Below are positions 22,691 to 35,995 of a stretch of DNA of 64,000 nt, one piece after another. The translations under genes and the position numbers were made by a program. The DNA lies in assembly GCA_947044365.1 (NCBI GenBank), contig OX345648.1, positions 908,001 through 972,000 of the forward strand, written 5' to 3'. A model generated the notes under the pieces. The model was not told the DNA's origin, did not search any database, and was given only the letters and a program-made list of their open reading frames with translations. Within the stretch, counting starts at the first letter, position 1, and each line of letters starts with the position of its first letter. Source of the stretch: Petrosia ficiformis (lineage: Eukaryota > Porifera > Demospongiae > Haplosclerida > Petrosiidae).

Positions 22691-25600
22691 TTCCACTGTT
22701 TCCCACTACATAAGGAGTTCCATAGATTTTATGATTGAGATAGTTTTTAACATCATCTCCTACATTATAATCCAGGGGAGTTTTACCATGCTTATCTTTG
22801 GCAGTTACATCACATCCACAATTAACTAGATGTCGCAAAATTCCAAGGTTACCATGTCTTGTAGCTAAATGAATCGGACGTGATCCTTCATTATTTTCAG
22901 CATTAATATCACAGAGCGAATGTGGCAAAGCTGTAAATAATTTTGCTAACTGTAGGCTATCATTCATGTAGCTGGACTTCCTTTCACATACTCGATGTAA
23001 AGGAGTGTTTCCATCTTCATCAGTGATATTTACATCACACTTGTTGGTCTTTAAAAGGAGTTCTACAATGTCAGAAATCCGATAGTATCTTGATATAAGT
23101 GTAGTTGCCAGGAGTAGGGGAGTCTCATTGTTTTTATTGAGTATATTGATATTGTATTTGGGATGAGAAATTAATTGTTTTACCATTCTAGTGTCATGTC
23201 TCTTACATGCCAAATGTAGTAATGTATTACCATCACTATCCTGTACATTCACATCACAACTAGGTTTGTTCATTAATAAATCAATTCCAACATTCCAATA
23301 CCTTCGATACGCAATAAGTAATGGTGTTTCGTGATCGTCAGTCTTTACATTGATATGACAATCTTTTCTTTCTACTAAATGTTTTACAACTTCAAGATGG
23401 CCTGCGTAAGAAGCTGAATGAAGTGCTGTCCATCCATTCTTATCTTTGACGTGAACATCACATAACACATTGTTTGAAAGGAACTCTACTACATCTAAAT
23501 GACCGGCCTGGCATGCCACATGTAATGGTGTTACTTGATCGTTATTCTTTACATTGATATCACAACCTTTTGTTTCTACTAAATGTTTTACAACTTCAAG
23601 ATGGCCTGCGTAAGAAGCTGAATGAAGTGCTGTCCATCCATTCTTGTCTTTGGCGTGAACATCACATAATGCATTGTTTGAAAGGTACTCTACTACATCT
23701 AGATGACCACCCTCACATGCGCTGTATAATGGTGTTACTTGATCGTCATTCTTTACATTGATATCACAACCTTTTGTTTCTACTAAATATTTTACAACTT
23801 GAAGATGGCCTGCTCTGGTAGCTGAATGAAGTGCTGTCCATCCATTCTTGTCTTTGGCATGAACATCACATAACGCATTGTTTGAAAGGTACTCTACTAC
23901 ATCTAGATGACCATTGTAACATGCCACATCTAATGGTGTTTCGTTATTGTCATTCCTTACATTAATATCACAACCTTTTGTTTCTACTAAATGTTTTACA
24001 ACTTCAAGATGGCCTGCGTAAGAAGCTGAATGAAGTGCTGTCCATCCATTCTTGTCTTTGGCGTGAACATCACATAATGCATTGTTTGAAAGGTACTCTA
24101 CTACATCTAGATGACCACTCTCACATGCCCAATATAATGCTGTTCTGTCATTGTCATTCTTTACATTGATATCACAACCTTTTGTTTCTACTAAATGTTT
24201 TACAACTTCAAGATGGCCTGTGTAAGAAGCTGAATGAAGTGCTGTCCATCCATTCTTGTCTCTGGCGTGAAGATCACATAACACATTGTTTGAAAGGTAC
24301 TCTACTACATCTAAATGACCGGCCAGGCATGCCACATGTAATGGTGTTACTTGATCGTTATTCTTTACATTGATATCACAACCTTTTCTTTCTACTAAAT
24401 GTTTTACAACTTCAAGATGGCCTCTATCGGTAGCTGAATGAAGTGCTGTCCATCCTTTCTTGTCTTTGGCGTGAACATCACATAATGCATTGTTTGAAAG
24501 GTACTCTACTACATCTAGATGACCACCCTCACATGCCAAATATAATGGCGTTACTTGATCGTTATTCTTTACATTGATATCACAACCTTTTGTTTCTACT
24601 AAATGTTTTACAACTTCAAGATGGCCTGCGTAAGAAGCTGAATGAAGTGCTGTCCATCCATTCTTGTCTTTGGCGTGAACATCACATAATGCATTGTTTG
24701 AAAGGTACTCTACTACATCTAGATGACCACCCTCACATGCCAAATATAATGCTGTTCTGTCATTGTCAGTCTTTACATTGATATCACAACCTTTTCTTTC
24801 TACTAAATGTTTTACAACTTCAAGATGGCCTTGTTCAGAAGCTGTATGAAGCACTGTCCATCCAGTCTTGTCTTTGGCATGAACATCACATAATGCATTG
24901 TTTGAAAGGTACTCTACTACATCTAGATGACCAGTGTAGCATGCCAAATCTAATGGTGTTCCCTTATTGTCATCCTTTACATTGATATCACAACCTTTTC
25001 TTTCTACTAAATGTTTTACAACTTCAAGATGGCCTTGTTCAGAAGCTGTATGAAGCACTGTCCATCCAGTCTTGTCTTTGGCGTGAACATCACATAATGC
25101 ATTGTTTGAAAGGTACTCTACTACATCTAGATGACCACCCTCACATGCCAAATATAATGCTGTTCTGTCATTGTCAGTCTTTACATTGATATCACAACCT
25201 TTTCTTTCTACTAAATGTTTTACAACTTCAAGATGGCCTTGTTCAGAAGCTGTATGAAGCACTGTCCATCCATTCTTGTCTTTGGCGTGAACATCACATA
25301 ATGCATTGCTTGAAAGGTACTCTACTACATCTAGATGACCAGTCTGGCATGCCACATGTAATGGTGTGAATTGCTTATCATTCTTTACATTGATATCACA
25401 ACCTTTTGTTTCTACTAAATGTTTTACAACTTCAAGATGGCCTGCGTAAGAAGCTGAATGAAGTGCTGTCCATCCATTCTTGTCTTTGGCGTGAACATCA
25501 CATAATGCATTGTTTGAAAGGTACTCTACTACATCTAGATGACTACCCTCACATGCCAAATATAATGGCGTTACTTGATCGTTATTCTTTACATTGATAT

Positions 25601-28600
25601 CACAACCTTTTGTTTCTACTAAATGTTTCACAACTTCAAGATGGCCTGCGTAAGAAGCTAAATGAAGTGCTGTCCATCCATTCTTGTCTTTGGCGTGAAC
25701 ATCACATAATGCATTGTTTGAAAGGTACTCTACTACATCTAGATGACCACCCTCACATGCCAAATATAATGGCGTTACTTGATCGTTATTCTTTACATTG
25801 ATATCACAACCTTTTCTTTCTACTAAATGTTTTACAACTTCAAGATGGCCTGCGTAAGAAGCTGAATGAAGTGCTGTCCATCCATTCTTGTCTTTGGCGT
25901 GAACATCACATAATGCATTGCTTGAAAGGTACTCTACTACATCTAAATGACCGGCCTGGCATGCCACATGTAATGGTGTTACTTGATTGTTATTCTTTAC
26001 ATTGATATCACAACCTTTTGTTTCTACTAAATGTTTTACAACTTCAAGATGGCCTGCGTAAGAAGCTGAATGAAGTGCTGTCCATCCATTCTTGTCTTTG
26101 GCGTGAACATCACATAATGCATTGTTTGAAAGGTACTCTACTACATCTAGATGACCACCCTCACATGCCAAATATAATGGCGTTACTTGATCGTTATTCT
26201 TTACATTGATATCACAACCTTTTGTTTCTACTAAATGTTTTACAACTTCAAGATGGCCTGCGTAAGAAGCTAAATGAAGTGCTGTCCATCCATTCTTGTC
26301 TTTGGCGTGAACATCACATAATGCATTGTTTGAAAGGTACTCTACTACATCTAGATGACCACCCTCACATGCCAAATATAATGGAGTTACTTGATCGTTA
26401 TTCTTTACATTGATATCACAACCTTTTGTTTCTACTAAATGTTTTACAACTTCAAGATGGCCTGTGTAAGAAGCTAAATGAAGTGCTGTCCATCCATTCT
26501 TGTCTTTGGCGTGAACATCACATAATGCATTGCTTGAAAGGTACTCTACTACATCTAGATGACCAGTCTGGCATGCCACATGTAATGGTGTGAATTGCTT
26601 ATCATTCTTTACATTGATATCACAACCTTTTGTTTCTACTAAATGTTTTACAACTTCAAGATGGCCTGCTCCAGAAGCCAAATGAAGTGCTGTGCATCCA
26701 TCTTTGTTTTTGCAATGAACATCACATAACACATTGTTTGAAAGGTACTCTACTACATCTAGATGACCAGTGTAGCATGCCATATGTAATGGTGTTACTT
26801 GATCATCATTTTTTACATTGATATCACAACCCTTTCTTTCTACTAAATGTTTTAGAACTTCAAGATGGCCTGCGTCAGAAGCTGCATGAAGTGCTGTGCA
26901 TCCATCTTTGTTTTTGCAATGAACATCACATAACACATTGTTTGAAAGGTACTCTACTACATCTAGATGACCAGTGTAGCATGCCATATGTAATGGTGTT
27001 ACTTGATCATCATTTTTTACATTGATATCACAACCCTTTCTTTCTACTAAATGTTTTAGAACTTCAAGATGGCCCGTGTCAGAAGCTGCATGAAGTGCTG
27101 TGCATCCATCTTTGTTTTTGCAATGAACATCACATAACACATTGTTTGAAAGGTACTCTACTACATCTAGATGACCGAAATAGCATGCCAGATGTAATGG
27201 TGTGCTGTTACTGTCGGTCTTTACATTGATATTACTACCTTTTCTTTCTACTAAATGGTTTACAACTTCCAGATGGCCTGCTTCAACAGCTGAATGAAAT
27301 GCTGTGCATCCATTCTTGTTTTTGGCATGAACATCACATAACACATAGTTTGAAAGGTACTCTACTACATCTAGATGACCAGCCTGGCATGCCACATGTA
27401 ATGGTGTTAATTGATCGTCATTCTTTACATTGATATCACAACCTTTTCTTTCTACTAAATGTTTTACAACTTCAAGATGGCCTCTTCCAGTAGCCAAATG
27501 AAGTGCTGTCAATCCATTCTTCAATTTGGCATGAACATCACATAATGCATTGTTTGAAAAGTACTCTACTACATCTAGATGACCAGCCTGGCATGCCATA
27601 TGCAATGGTGTTTTGTTATTGTCAGTCTTTACATTGATATCACAACCTTTTCTTTCTACTAAATGTTTGACAACTTCGAAATGGCCGGCATAAGTAGCCA
27701 AATAAAGTGCTGTTAATTCATACTTGTATTTGGCGTGAACATCACATAACGCATTGTTTGAAAGGTACTCTACTACATCTAGATGACCAGCATAGCATGC
27801 CAAACATAAGGGATTAGCTCCAGTAGTTGTAGTTGCATTCACATCACACTTCCTTTGTTCTACAAGATATTTCAGTATTTTAATATGTCCTTTCATTGCA
27901 GCAAGATGAACAAGTGTATGTCCATTATTACCTCTTTCTTCTATGTTGGAATATGCACTCAAGTACTTAACTACATTTAAATGACCATTAAAACATGCCA
28001 AGTGTAATGGAATATTAAGTTTTTTATTTTTCTTATTCGTATTACATTGTTTACTTTCTACTAAATGCTTTATAATCTGAAGATGACCTTGTTGAGCAGC
28101 AATATGAAGTGCAGATCTTCCGTTAAGATCTGTTGCTTCAATGTAACATTCTTCATGGTTAGTAAGGAGCTTAACAATGGTAAAATGATTATTATAACAC
28201 GCAATATGTAATAAAGTACTACCATCTTCATCTCTAGTGTTAATGGAACAGCCTATTTTATTAACGAAATGTGTAACTCTAGCCACATCACCTTGTTTTA
28301 TTACTTCGTGGAGGAGAGGTGTACAAATATCGTCAAAACGAAGTTTCTCAAATTGAAGAATAAACTTAACAAATTCTTTATCATCTTCTTTTACAAATTT
28401 ACTTAAAAAACTCCTGAATGTCATCATCTCTATTAAATGTTTAAGAGTACTAAATGAACTGCGAACTTTCAGAAATGATTCCCGAACACACATACAACAC
28501 CAGGCAGCTATTTTAATGCTCTTGTAAACCTCTATATTACTAGATTCTAGTACACTAATAACAAACGAGAGTATTTCAGTATTTTGTGTTGTATAATGAA

Positions 28601-28937
28601 CTGGCATCTTGTCATTATAATCACACTCTGTCATACTGGAGGTGTCTGTTTTATATATGTATTTTATCAATTCTAAGTTTCCATAACTGAAGGCCAAATG
28701 CATTGGAGTGGAACCATCATTATTTCTTATTTTACTTAAACTCACTGATGTACTGGAAGAACTGACTAGAAATGATAGAACTTCAACTGGACAATTATCA
28801 GACATACAACACCAGTGGAAAGAAGTGTTACCATGTTCATCACATCCATTAGGATCCGCACCTTCTTTAACAAGACATTTCACTTTCTCTATATCACCAT
28901 CTCGAGAAGCTAGACGAAGATGTTCTTCTTGATCCAT
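22691..28937 (-). CDS. Giant ankyrin-repeat exon, unit 3 (2082 aa in one exon)
   Basis: This is a single 6.2-kb exon starting MDQEEHLRLASRDGD and ending GNSGS at a GTGAGT donor. After ~290 divergent residues and a few individual repeats (TTTTGANPLCLACYAGHLDV), it carries the largest ankyrin stack of the array, more than 50 repeats. Two alternating repeat types (GHLEVVKHLVETKGCDINVK and GHLDVVEYLSNNALCDVHAK) form a 68-residue unit repeated about 20 times with near identity. The C-terminal ankyrins (DLLMNKPSCDVNVQDSDGNT onward) are conserved with the other units. The reading frame is perfect despite the repeats, which argues for selection on the protein. Confidence 0.92.
23350..27800. repeat. 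Coding tandem array, 204-bp higher-order period
   Basis: The ankyrin region repeats every 204 bp (two 33-35 residue ankyrins), about 21-22 copies. Blocks such as cattcttgtctttggcgtga and gatgaccaccctcacatgcc recur at exact 204-bp steps. Neighbouring copies are often identical over most of their length, a sign of unequal crossing-over or conversion. Confidence 0.9.
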
Positions 28938-29039
28938 ACTTCCAATCCGAAAAGGTGCATATGCGAAAGCAAACGAGTGGAGAATGTCAATTAATATTTA
29001 TTACAAAATAATTTTAATTACTAATAATTAATTAATTAA

Positions 29040-29115
29040 TTAGCTCTGAATTTTTAATGTATCTCTCACAGTAGTATTCTTTTATAGTAGATCTTTTCTT
29101 CATTCCTATAATATC
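29040..29115 (-). pseudogene. Eroded zinc-finger exon copy upstream of unit 3
   Basis: Nearly identical to 5577-5652 and shares the blocks tagctctg, ctctcacag, tagtagatctttt and ttcattcctata with the parent exon. The coding frame is lost. Confidence 0.63.
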
Positions 29116-29224
29116 AAAAATCAATATTATTATAAAAAAGTTTAGATGATAATTATGCCAATATTAATGTATTGATAATTTATTGATAATATTGTCCTAC
29201 AGTTGTCATACTAAAACAACACTA

Positions 29225-29318
29225 GTACATATGTACATGTACTTATCAACACATTATCTTTACGAGTCCTCTTTGAATTGGTTTCTTAATCAGAATCATT
29301 GTGTTCACTTTCAGCGTC
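29225..29318 (-). pseudogene. Eroded 3' end of a death-domain exon
   Basis: Same relic as at 5761-5855: gtactta.caacacatta, cctctttgaattgg, cagaatcattgtgttcactttcag. The matching place upstream of unit 2 lacks it. Confidence 0.52.
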
Positions 29319-29857
29319 AGATTAATCATGTATTCAAATCCACACATCAAGGACATACATGTACCGTCCATCTTTTTGTAACTCATTAATAATTAAATTA
29401 CCTGTATAATGAAATATTGAGTATTGTTTGTGTGTCACTATCCTAATGATTATTAACAGTTTATCATGATATATTAATACACAGAATCAGTAGTAAGTAA
29501 CATAGGGTCTCATATCTCGTCATAAGATTCAGGCCCTATCAACTGTAAACTATAAAAGTTTTCACAAGCTGTATCTACTGGAATATATGGTACCTTGAGT
29601 GAGTGTAGTGAATGACTACTAATGATAGATTAAAACCCTATTCTATCTAGACACTAGGAACAGGAATATGCCCCTATGAATTTTAATGAAGCGCTTGTGT
29701 ATATATTCCAGTTGACCCTACAAGTCATTTTGTATATACTCTCTAATCTAAGGACAGGGGACTGGTTCAAAATCAGTATTAATACTGAGAGGTCATTCAA
29801 TCTACCTTTTTATCACATTCACTCAAGCAGTGTAGATCAGGAGAATATCCAGCTTTA

Positions 29858-30052
29858 ATGGACTGTTCACAAATCTCTTCTGCTATAACTATAGAAGAAA
29901 GACAGATGGTGAGACAGTATATGCTTGGTAGAGGAAGAACCAAAGATGGACAAGATGGAGAGAGTAGTGAGACAAGTAAAGGAGATGATGTAGTAGTAGA
30001 AGATGAATTAGAGAATGAAACTGAAAGAGAAGAAATAAAGAAACAGACATAA
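29858..30052 (+). CDS. Small conserved ORF between units 3 and 4 (64 aa, unknown)
   Basis: Homologue of the ORF at 6413: [20 protein letters not shown] and a Glu-rich end (NETEREEIKKQT). It differs by a clean 6-nt deletion and a few substitutions, keeping the frame. A 60-aa ORF in another frame ends on the overlapping TAATG (29676-29858), but it is not better supported. No domain is recognised. Confidence 0.4.
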   Translation: MDCSQISSAITIEERQMVRQYMLGRGRTKDGQDGESSETSKGDDVVVEDELENETEREEIKKQT

Positions 30053-30750
30053 TGATAATTATGTGTTTATATAACAGCTAGTGTATGTATTGTGTTAGTG
30101 TGTACTATTCAATACTGTATCAATAATATTAATATTGTTTATATAATAACTAGTACAATTATGTATTGTGTTTACATATCTCATCACTTGTCCAATATTA
30201 CATGTTATATATTATACAAGTGATATAACATGTAAATAATGTATATGTAATTATGTATTTGAACTATATATTAACATAGTTAGTACAGTTGTAACTTATA
30301 AATTATAATTTAATTAGTCACATATACAGGTTGTTATTATGATACATGATATAATATACTTGTACTATAATCAATTATCATGCCTAATATCTCATATTAG
30401 ATGCTCAAAGAAGGTTTGGAAACCTAAAATGATTAATTAAAATATTATTCTACTTCTTTGTATATCTAATAGACAGTATAAGGATAATTGAAATTATAAT
30501 TATTAGATTATAATTAGTACATGTACATGTATATCACTATACAGTCATAACAACCTATATGACTAATTAAATTACAAATTCCTCTATTCCTTACAACTGT
30601 ACTAACCAATAAATTAGTTATAATATTATATTTGTAGTGTATTATCAATATTGTAATACTGTTATATAATTGATGTTAATAGTTCATACTCATAATAACA
30701 AAATACATTATATATTATTAGTATAGTATAATTATGATCCATAATACTAA
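30053..30750. other. AT-rich inter-unit DNA, no gene seen
   Basis: Colinear with the gaps at 6614 and 17502. No coding or RNA feature is recognised. Confidence 0.55.
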
Positions 30751-30754
30751 TAAC

Positions 30755-30813
30755 TGCCGAGTACCTCAGCGTGAGGCATATAATTGTGCAGTGTGCAGGT
30801 TGAATCACAGCTA

Positions 30814-30865
<52 letters not shown>

Positions 30866-30869
30866 GTAT

Positions 30870-30911
<42 letters not shown>

Positions 30912-31490
30912 ATATTGTCTGCATTCAGGAATGCAATTAACACAACAATAATTAGTTGTGGGTGTAATAAAACATGGAGTCATGATAGCAGGACATTTAG
31001 ACACTCATCTTGCTGGTTTCCTGCAGCTAAAGGAGCATGATTTTAGTATTTCTGGCTTTTAAAAGGTTTTCTGTCTAACACAAGTGACTATAGGATTTAG
31101 AGGGAATGTAGTCATGCTATTCTGCCTAGGCAGACCTTCCAACTGCAAACGTGGGGAGGGGCTGGTTAGCAAAGGCAAATCAGCCATGTGTATATATAAC
31201 TGTAGCATGGAATCACCTGGGCTCCTGGAATCACCAATGGAAAGGAGAAGAAGGCTAGATAGGGAGAGGAGACGTACTCATCATGAAAATGTGGATTTAA
31301 GGCATTCTGAGAGCTAGGCTGTTTTTTGGCATCTTCATGAAGAGAGTTCTGATGTTCAATTAATCTGCTTTGTTTGTTGTATTTCATGTATTTTACAAAT
31401 TGTCTATGCAAGTAAGCTTAATAAGTTCACTCTCTACGATAATTATACATACTTCATGTGTGCAAGGCTGTCTGCATATATATGTAATCC
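30755..31490. other. Unit-specific insertion of about 740 bp, origin unknown
   Basis: Sequence colinear with the other gaps stops at 'actaata' (~30752) and resumes at 'tatataataatacatatg' (~31492). The inserted DNA is less AT-rich and includes a (TA)n tract. I find no terminal inverted repeats and no target duplication. Short ORFs inside (for example 31084-31317) have no recognisable domain. Confidence 0.5.
30816..30907. repeat. (TA)n microsatellite
   Basis: About 90 bases of TA dinucleotides with scattered TGTA interruptions, inside the unit 3-4 insertion. Confidence 0.9.
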
Positions 31491-31535
31491 TAGTATATAT
31501 AATAATACATATGTACTTACCAACACAAATTCCTA

Positions 31536-32287
31536 TTATCTTCTCTTTGAACTGGGTTCTGAGTTAGAATCATCATCTTCACTTTCGAAGTCTGTCTTAT
31601 TTTTGGGTACTCTCTTTCTTTTATATGGTTTTCCACTAGCTGGTCCTTTCCCTCTAACTTTAGTAGCGACAGATCTCTCATCATCATCACTGGATTCCAA
31701 TCTACGTTTCTTGATATTAGTACTCTCATGTGAATCAAAACTGGATTCAATTCTCTTTCTTTTCACTTTACTAGTCATCTCTTCTTTCTCATCATCATTA
31801 TCACTAGAATCACTTCCTGATTCGCTTTTCCTCTTCTTGTACCTGTGTGTCTCTCCTTTCTCCTCATTATCACTATCGGTATCTGAAGATTTTCTTCTCT
31901 TCTTCATTTGCTTCTTTCTTTTCTTTACTGATCTCTTTTCATTTGTAGATAAATCTCTTCTTGATTTCCTTTTCGTGTTCTTGACAGGTTTCGATACTTT
32001 TCGTTGTTTCATTAGTTTTTCAAATATTTTCTCACTCAAATGAATCTCTTTGATAACTATCAATGCTTCAATGAGTTGTTTCCATGTAGGGCCTCCTTTC
32101 TTCATCACTTTATCTTCCTTTCTTAACCATGCTGCTATCATATCTACTCTACAATCTGCAACCCGTTCACGTCTTTGTTTTTCAATTGTATCTAGTCTTG
32201 GCACTTTCAATCCCAAATGAAGTCCCAGTCTATACCAGTGAACACAATCAGACAGAGATTCACAAACATCGTCAGTATCTCCTATAT
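31536..32287 (-). CDS. Death-domain and charged-tail exon, unit 4
   Basis: This is the final exon of the unit 4 gene (40016-35996, 35611-33285, 32740-32656, 32287-31536, 2394 aa). The acceptor gataccacag precedes DIGDTDDVCESLSDCVHWYR. The death domain is more divergent than in units 2 and 3: LGLHLGLKVPRLDTIE, CRVDMIAAWLRKEDK, PTWKQLIEALIVIKEIHLSE, with an extra KIFEKLM step. The basic/acidic tail ends SEPSSKRR. This copy is the most distant of the three, which fits unit 4 being the older member next to the flanking single-copy gene. Confidence 0.85.
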
Positions 32288-32445
32288 CTGTGGTATCAAT
32301 AGATATAACAATTTAATCATCACTCATATCTATAATTTTAAAGGGGACCTTTCCCTGTAAAATAATTTCAACAAACTCATACTTTTCTTTATATGATCTT
32401 CTATATAGCTATTATTACTTATCCATAACTACACATGTATAACTA

Positions 32446-32467
32446 GGGGGGGGGGGGGGGGGGGGGG
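32446..32467 (+). repeat. Run of 22 G
   Basis: Uninterrupted G tract (C tract in the transcript sense) within the linker-death intron of unit 4. It is absent from units 2 and 3. Confidence 0.95.
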
Positions 32468-32655
32468 TCAAGACTCACTATGTATACAATGTGTATGTGA
32501 CACAAATATACATATAATGTATACATCAATATTGTTGAAAGTAATCATAGGTATGATCCTGCACTGCCTGTAGGCCATAAATAGTTGTAAATGTATAATC
32601 TATAGATCATCTCTTACATTAATCCATCCATCATGACATACAGGGAATCACAAAC

Positions 32656-32740
32656 CTAATGACATAGTGAGAATACTATCATGACACTGTCCTATATTAG
32701 AAATGGATGCCAATGGTGTATCTTCAGTTGACAGCGGTAC
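32656..32740 (-). CDS. Linker mini-exon, unit 4 (85 nt)
   Basis: The acceptor is attacacag and the donor is GTTTGT. It encodes VPLSTEDTPLASISNIGQCH, then DSILTMSL and one base of Gly. It is longer than in units 2 and 3 by multiples of three. Confidence 0.72.
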
Positions 32741-33284
32741 CTGTGTAATATAAAAATGAATAATTAATATGGGAATAATTTCAGGGATATATGTTATATA
32801 TGCCACACCTATTAAATGACTAATCTTTTAGAATGGAGTAATTTACATATAAAATATGATTATATATGATCATTATTACATGTGCAGAAAGTGATCAACA
32901 ATTTTGAACAAGTGCGTACCTTTAATCTCTTGATATTAGTTATTTAATATACAGGAAGATAACAAATACTGACATTTAAGAAGCCCAATAATTACCATTC
33001 CTGAATATTACATTTCATTGGCTTCCTGTATAAAATGGCGTATTTAAATGTTAGTGATGCTTTGTAGTATAAAGTTCATTTATGACTACATACTATATCA
33101 CATGCAATATAATCATAGGGTGGGCATTCAGGCCATAAATAATTAAGATAGGAAAATATTACCTTTCAAACACACCTCCATATTTTAATTATTACCCCTA
33201 TATTATAACAATAACTAATATTATCCAATAGATATGTATGAATGGTGATAATTAATTATATTATAAATGTCACTTCTCACATAC
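32741..33284. other. Intron between Roc-COR and linker exons, unit 4
   Basis: AT-rich intron with no element ends or gene. It is colinear with units 2 and 3. Confidence 0.5.
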
Positions 33285-35611
33285 CTCCTGAAACCAGATA
33301 GAATGGTTATCTTTTAATACCATTATCTCACATTTTTTGAGAACACATCTGGCAACCACTGGTTCTTCATCTTCACACACAGCAGGATGTTGAGGTAGAC
33401 ACGGGGAAGACGATGAACAACATGGAAACCCAAAATAATGTTGTGAGTTATAAGAATAATGGAGAGTTTGTGTGACGGCATTTATTCCTTGGTTGAGTAT
33501 AGAGCGAATATGTTGACATAATGTCTTCAATGGAACTGCTGTCACTCCGGGAGTTTGATCAACCCACACTTCAATGTATGTAGCACGACTTAGAATTGTT
33601 ACACGATCACATTGTTTACCAACTATGAAACTGATTTTATTTCGATAATGTGGAGGATTAGCCAGTCTCCATTTAAATTCTTTCTGTTCTGAGAGGCTCA
33701 GAAGATAAACCACCAAACAACAATACACTCCAACAGGACAGTATCCACATTCAAACCAGATTAGTAATGGGGCAGGAGTGGAAGTCTCATTCCTATGTTC
33801 ACTTTCTATGTCGGCTGGTTTTAGTGCACATGGCATGAAATAGGATATCTTGGTAGAGCGACCAACTTTAGTGTTTAGTGGACCGGCCACTATATGGAGG
33901 TATTTTAATAGCGCAACCAAACGTTTAGGTGTTAGGGAATCTCTTGTACGAGTGGAAAGCTTTCTAATATCAGATTCTGTAAACATACCCATGGTGTGAA
34001 ACTCTTTCTCTGATGACGGACCAAGATTTTTGAATGTGAAACAGCTAGTCATTAACTCTGTGATTCGATCAAAAACTAGTTGAATATTTGTGATTATAAT
34101 ATCTTTCAAATCTTCAACATCGGGATAGTACATAATTGTACCTGCTCTGTTATGTAGGAACCATAAAACAGCTTTGAAGTCATCTTTATCTTTTATTCCT
34201 GATTCTTTTGCTAGTTTAAAGCATGTTTGGTAGGTATACAATGATTGCTTTCGTCTCTTCAGCTTTAAACTTAATGCACACCATGACACTGGAACCTCTA
34301 TATCCTGGAAATTTGTGTTAATGACATTGTGAAGTGACTTTTGTAAGTCTTCGATCTCTTTTTGGTCTCTGGTAGTATCAAGAGCAAATATTGGTTTACC
34401 TGGCGCAGAAAACTGAATAAGATTTTCAGTAAACAACTCAGTACTGCTCTGTATTCTGTGTTTCAAGTGATCATTCACTGTGTCTACTTTGTCGTCATCT
34501 ACACAGTCTCGATGAGATGCTATGAGGAAGGCAGCAGGCTCAGAATCATCTTTCACAGGCACCTCATCGTGATCAAACTTCCATCCGACTGTGTTGTAAC
34601 GTAAACATGCTATACTGGAAAGAGAACGAAAAATAACTTCCTCGTGAGTAAGGGATGTAAGATAAGGGTCTGAATTACCATCTGATGAACGATATGTGAT
34701 CTCGTAGCGACCTTGTAAGTCTTCTGTGAGTTTGAAGACAAGTAGGTTAACAGCTGGACCAGTGATAAGTGCAGGAAGCATTTCATGAAACTCAGGTTGT
34801 CCACCAGTATCTATTATTTGTAGAACAGCACGGTTGTCTTTATCAATATTCTGTATATTTGAAATGTACTGTCGTTTCTTTTTGGATGGAATATTCTCAA
34901 CAGCTTTTGATATTTCAGTTATAGCTTTGGTTTTGAGATCATCATCATGTGTTATACTATCCTGTTCTAATGTTTCATGAAGATGTGATTTTACTTCCAT
35001 TGGCTTAATGAATTTATCAATCTCAGATTGTGGTTGATCTACATGTTCATCATTGTTAGGTGGACTTATGTGGTCTTCATTGGCTTCTTCCATCAATTCG
35101 ACTGCAGCTGGAGATGTCTTCATTCTCTGCCACGGTTCTGTTCCCTTGTGTGTTGAAATTTCATCATTTTGTGATATTTGTCTATGATCTTCAGTATCAC
35201 CTGATACACTGACTAGATCATCACTTCCTTCATTATTTTCAGAGTCTATGTTACTTGTTTCATCATTCTCAGAATCAGTTATATTGCTAATTGGCTCAGC
35301 AATAGTATTCATCATTAATACAGCTTCCTCATCCACATTCTGTTTTCTCCATTCCAAATTGGAATCTTCATTTAGGTTAGCAATAGCACTTTGTTGACCT
35401 AGCTTACGGAACGAGTCCACTTGTACAGCTGCATCGACAACTCCAGTACTCAAGTCATCTCCTAGTGATTCATTTAGGAGTCTTTTCTTCAATGTACTCT
35501 TACCAGCTCCAGGTGGACCTGTTAGTATGCATTTCATAACTTTTAGCCTGACATACCCATCTTGCTGCAGTGCTTGATCACGTTTAATATCATGATATAA
35601 CCGTATCTCAT
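33285..35611 (-). CDS. Roc-COR GTPase exon, unit 4
   Basis: It begins DEIRLYHDIKRDQALQQDGY, then P-loop GPPGAGKST. The acidic insert includes ITDSENDETSNIDSENNEGS and a TEPWQRMK variant. Then come DTGGQPEFHEML and ASHRDCVDD, and COR with FLHNRAGTIMYYPDVEDL and the WFECGYCPVGVYCC block. The acceptor is tttatcacag at 35612 and the donor is GTATGT at 33284. As in the other units, the frame would run into VCEK-stop if the intron were retained. Confidence 0.88.
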
Positions 35612-35995
35612 CTGTGATAAAATATAATGAATAATACATGAACCTAATTTCAGTATATACATTATATACATGATGTTATAGTTATATTACGCTATGAGTG
35701 CTACATGTACATCACATTTATAATCACTTTGCCCTCAGGCCTACAACTCTTGGGCTCGCTGATTATAAATGTGATATAGCAAGAGTATGGGTGATGTAAG
35801 TAATTTATTTCTTTGTCAAACTCGTAATTCACTTTGAACTAAATAAACATGGTCATACTTCATTGAGTGACAAACCACCAATAGTGCATATATCAAACAT
35901 CAAAGGCACTGAGTGCACTGTAGCATGGTGAAATACTTTGAAGTAAGGTGTTACAATGATTATATATAATTATTATGTAATTGTATATATCTCAC

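Noticed and set aside
23570..26821. Series of plus-strand 63-aa ORFs (MFLLNVLQLQDGL..) every 204 bp or multiple
   Set aside because: They are antisense shadows of the minus-strand ankyrin repeats and repeat with the same period.
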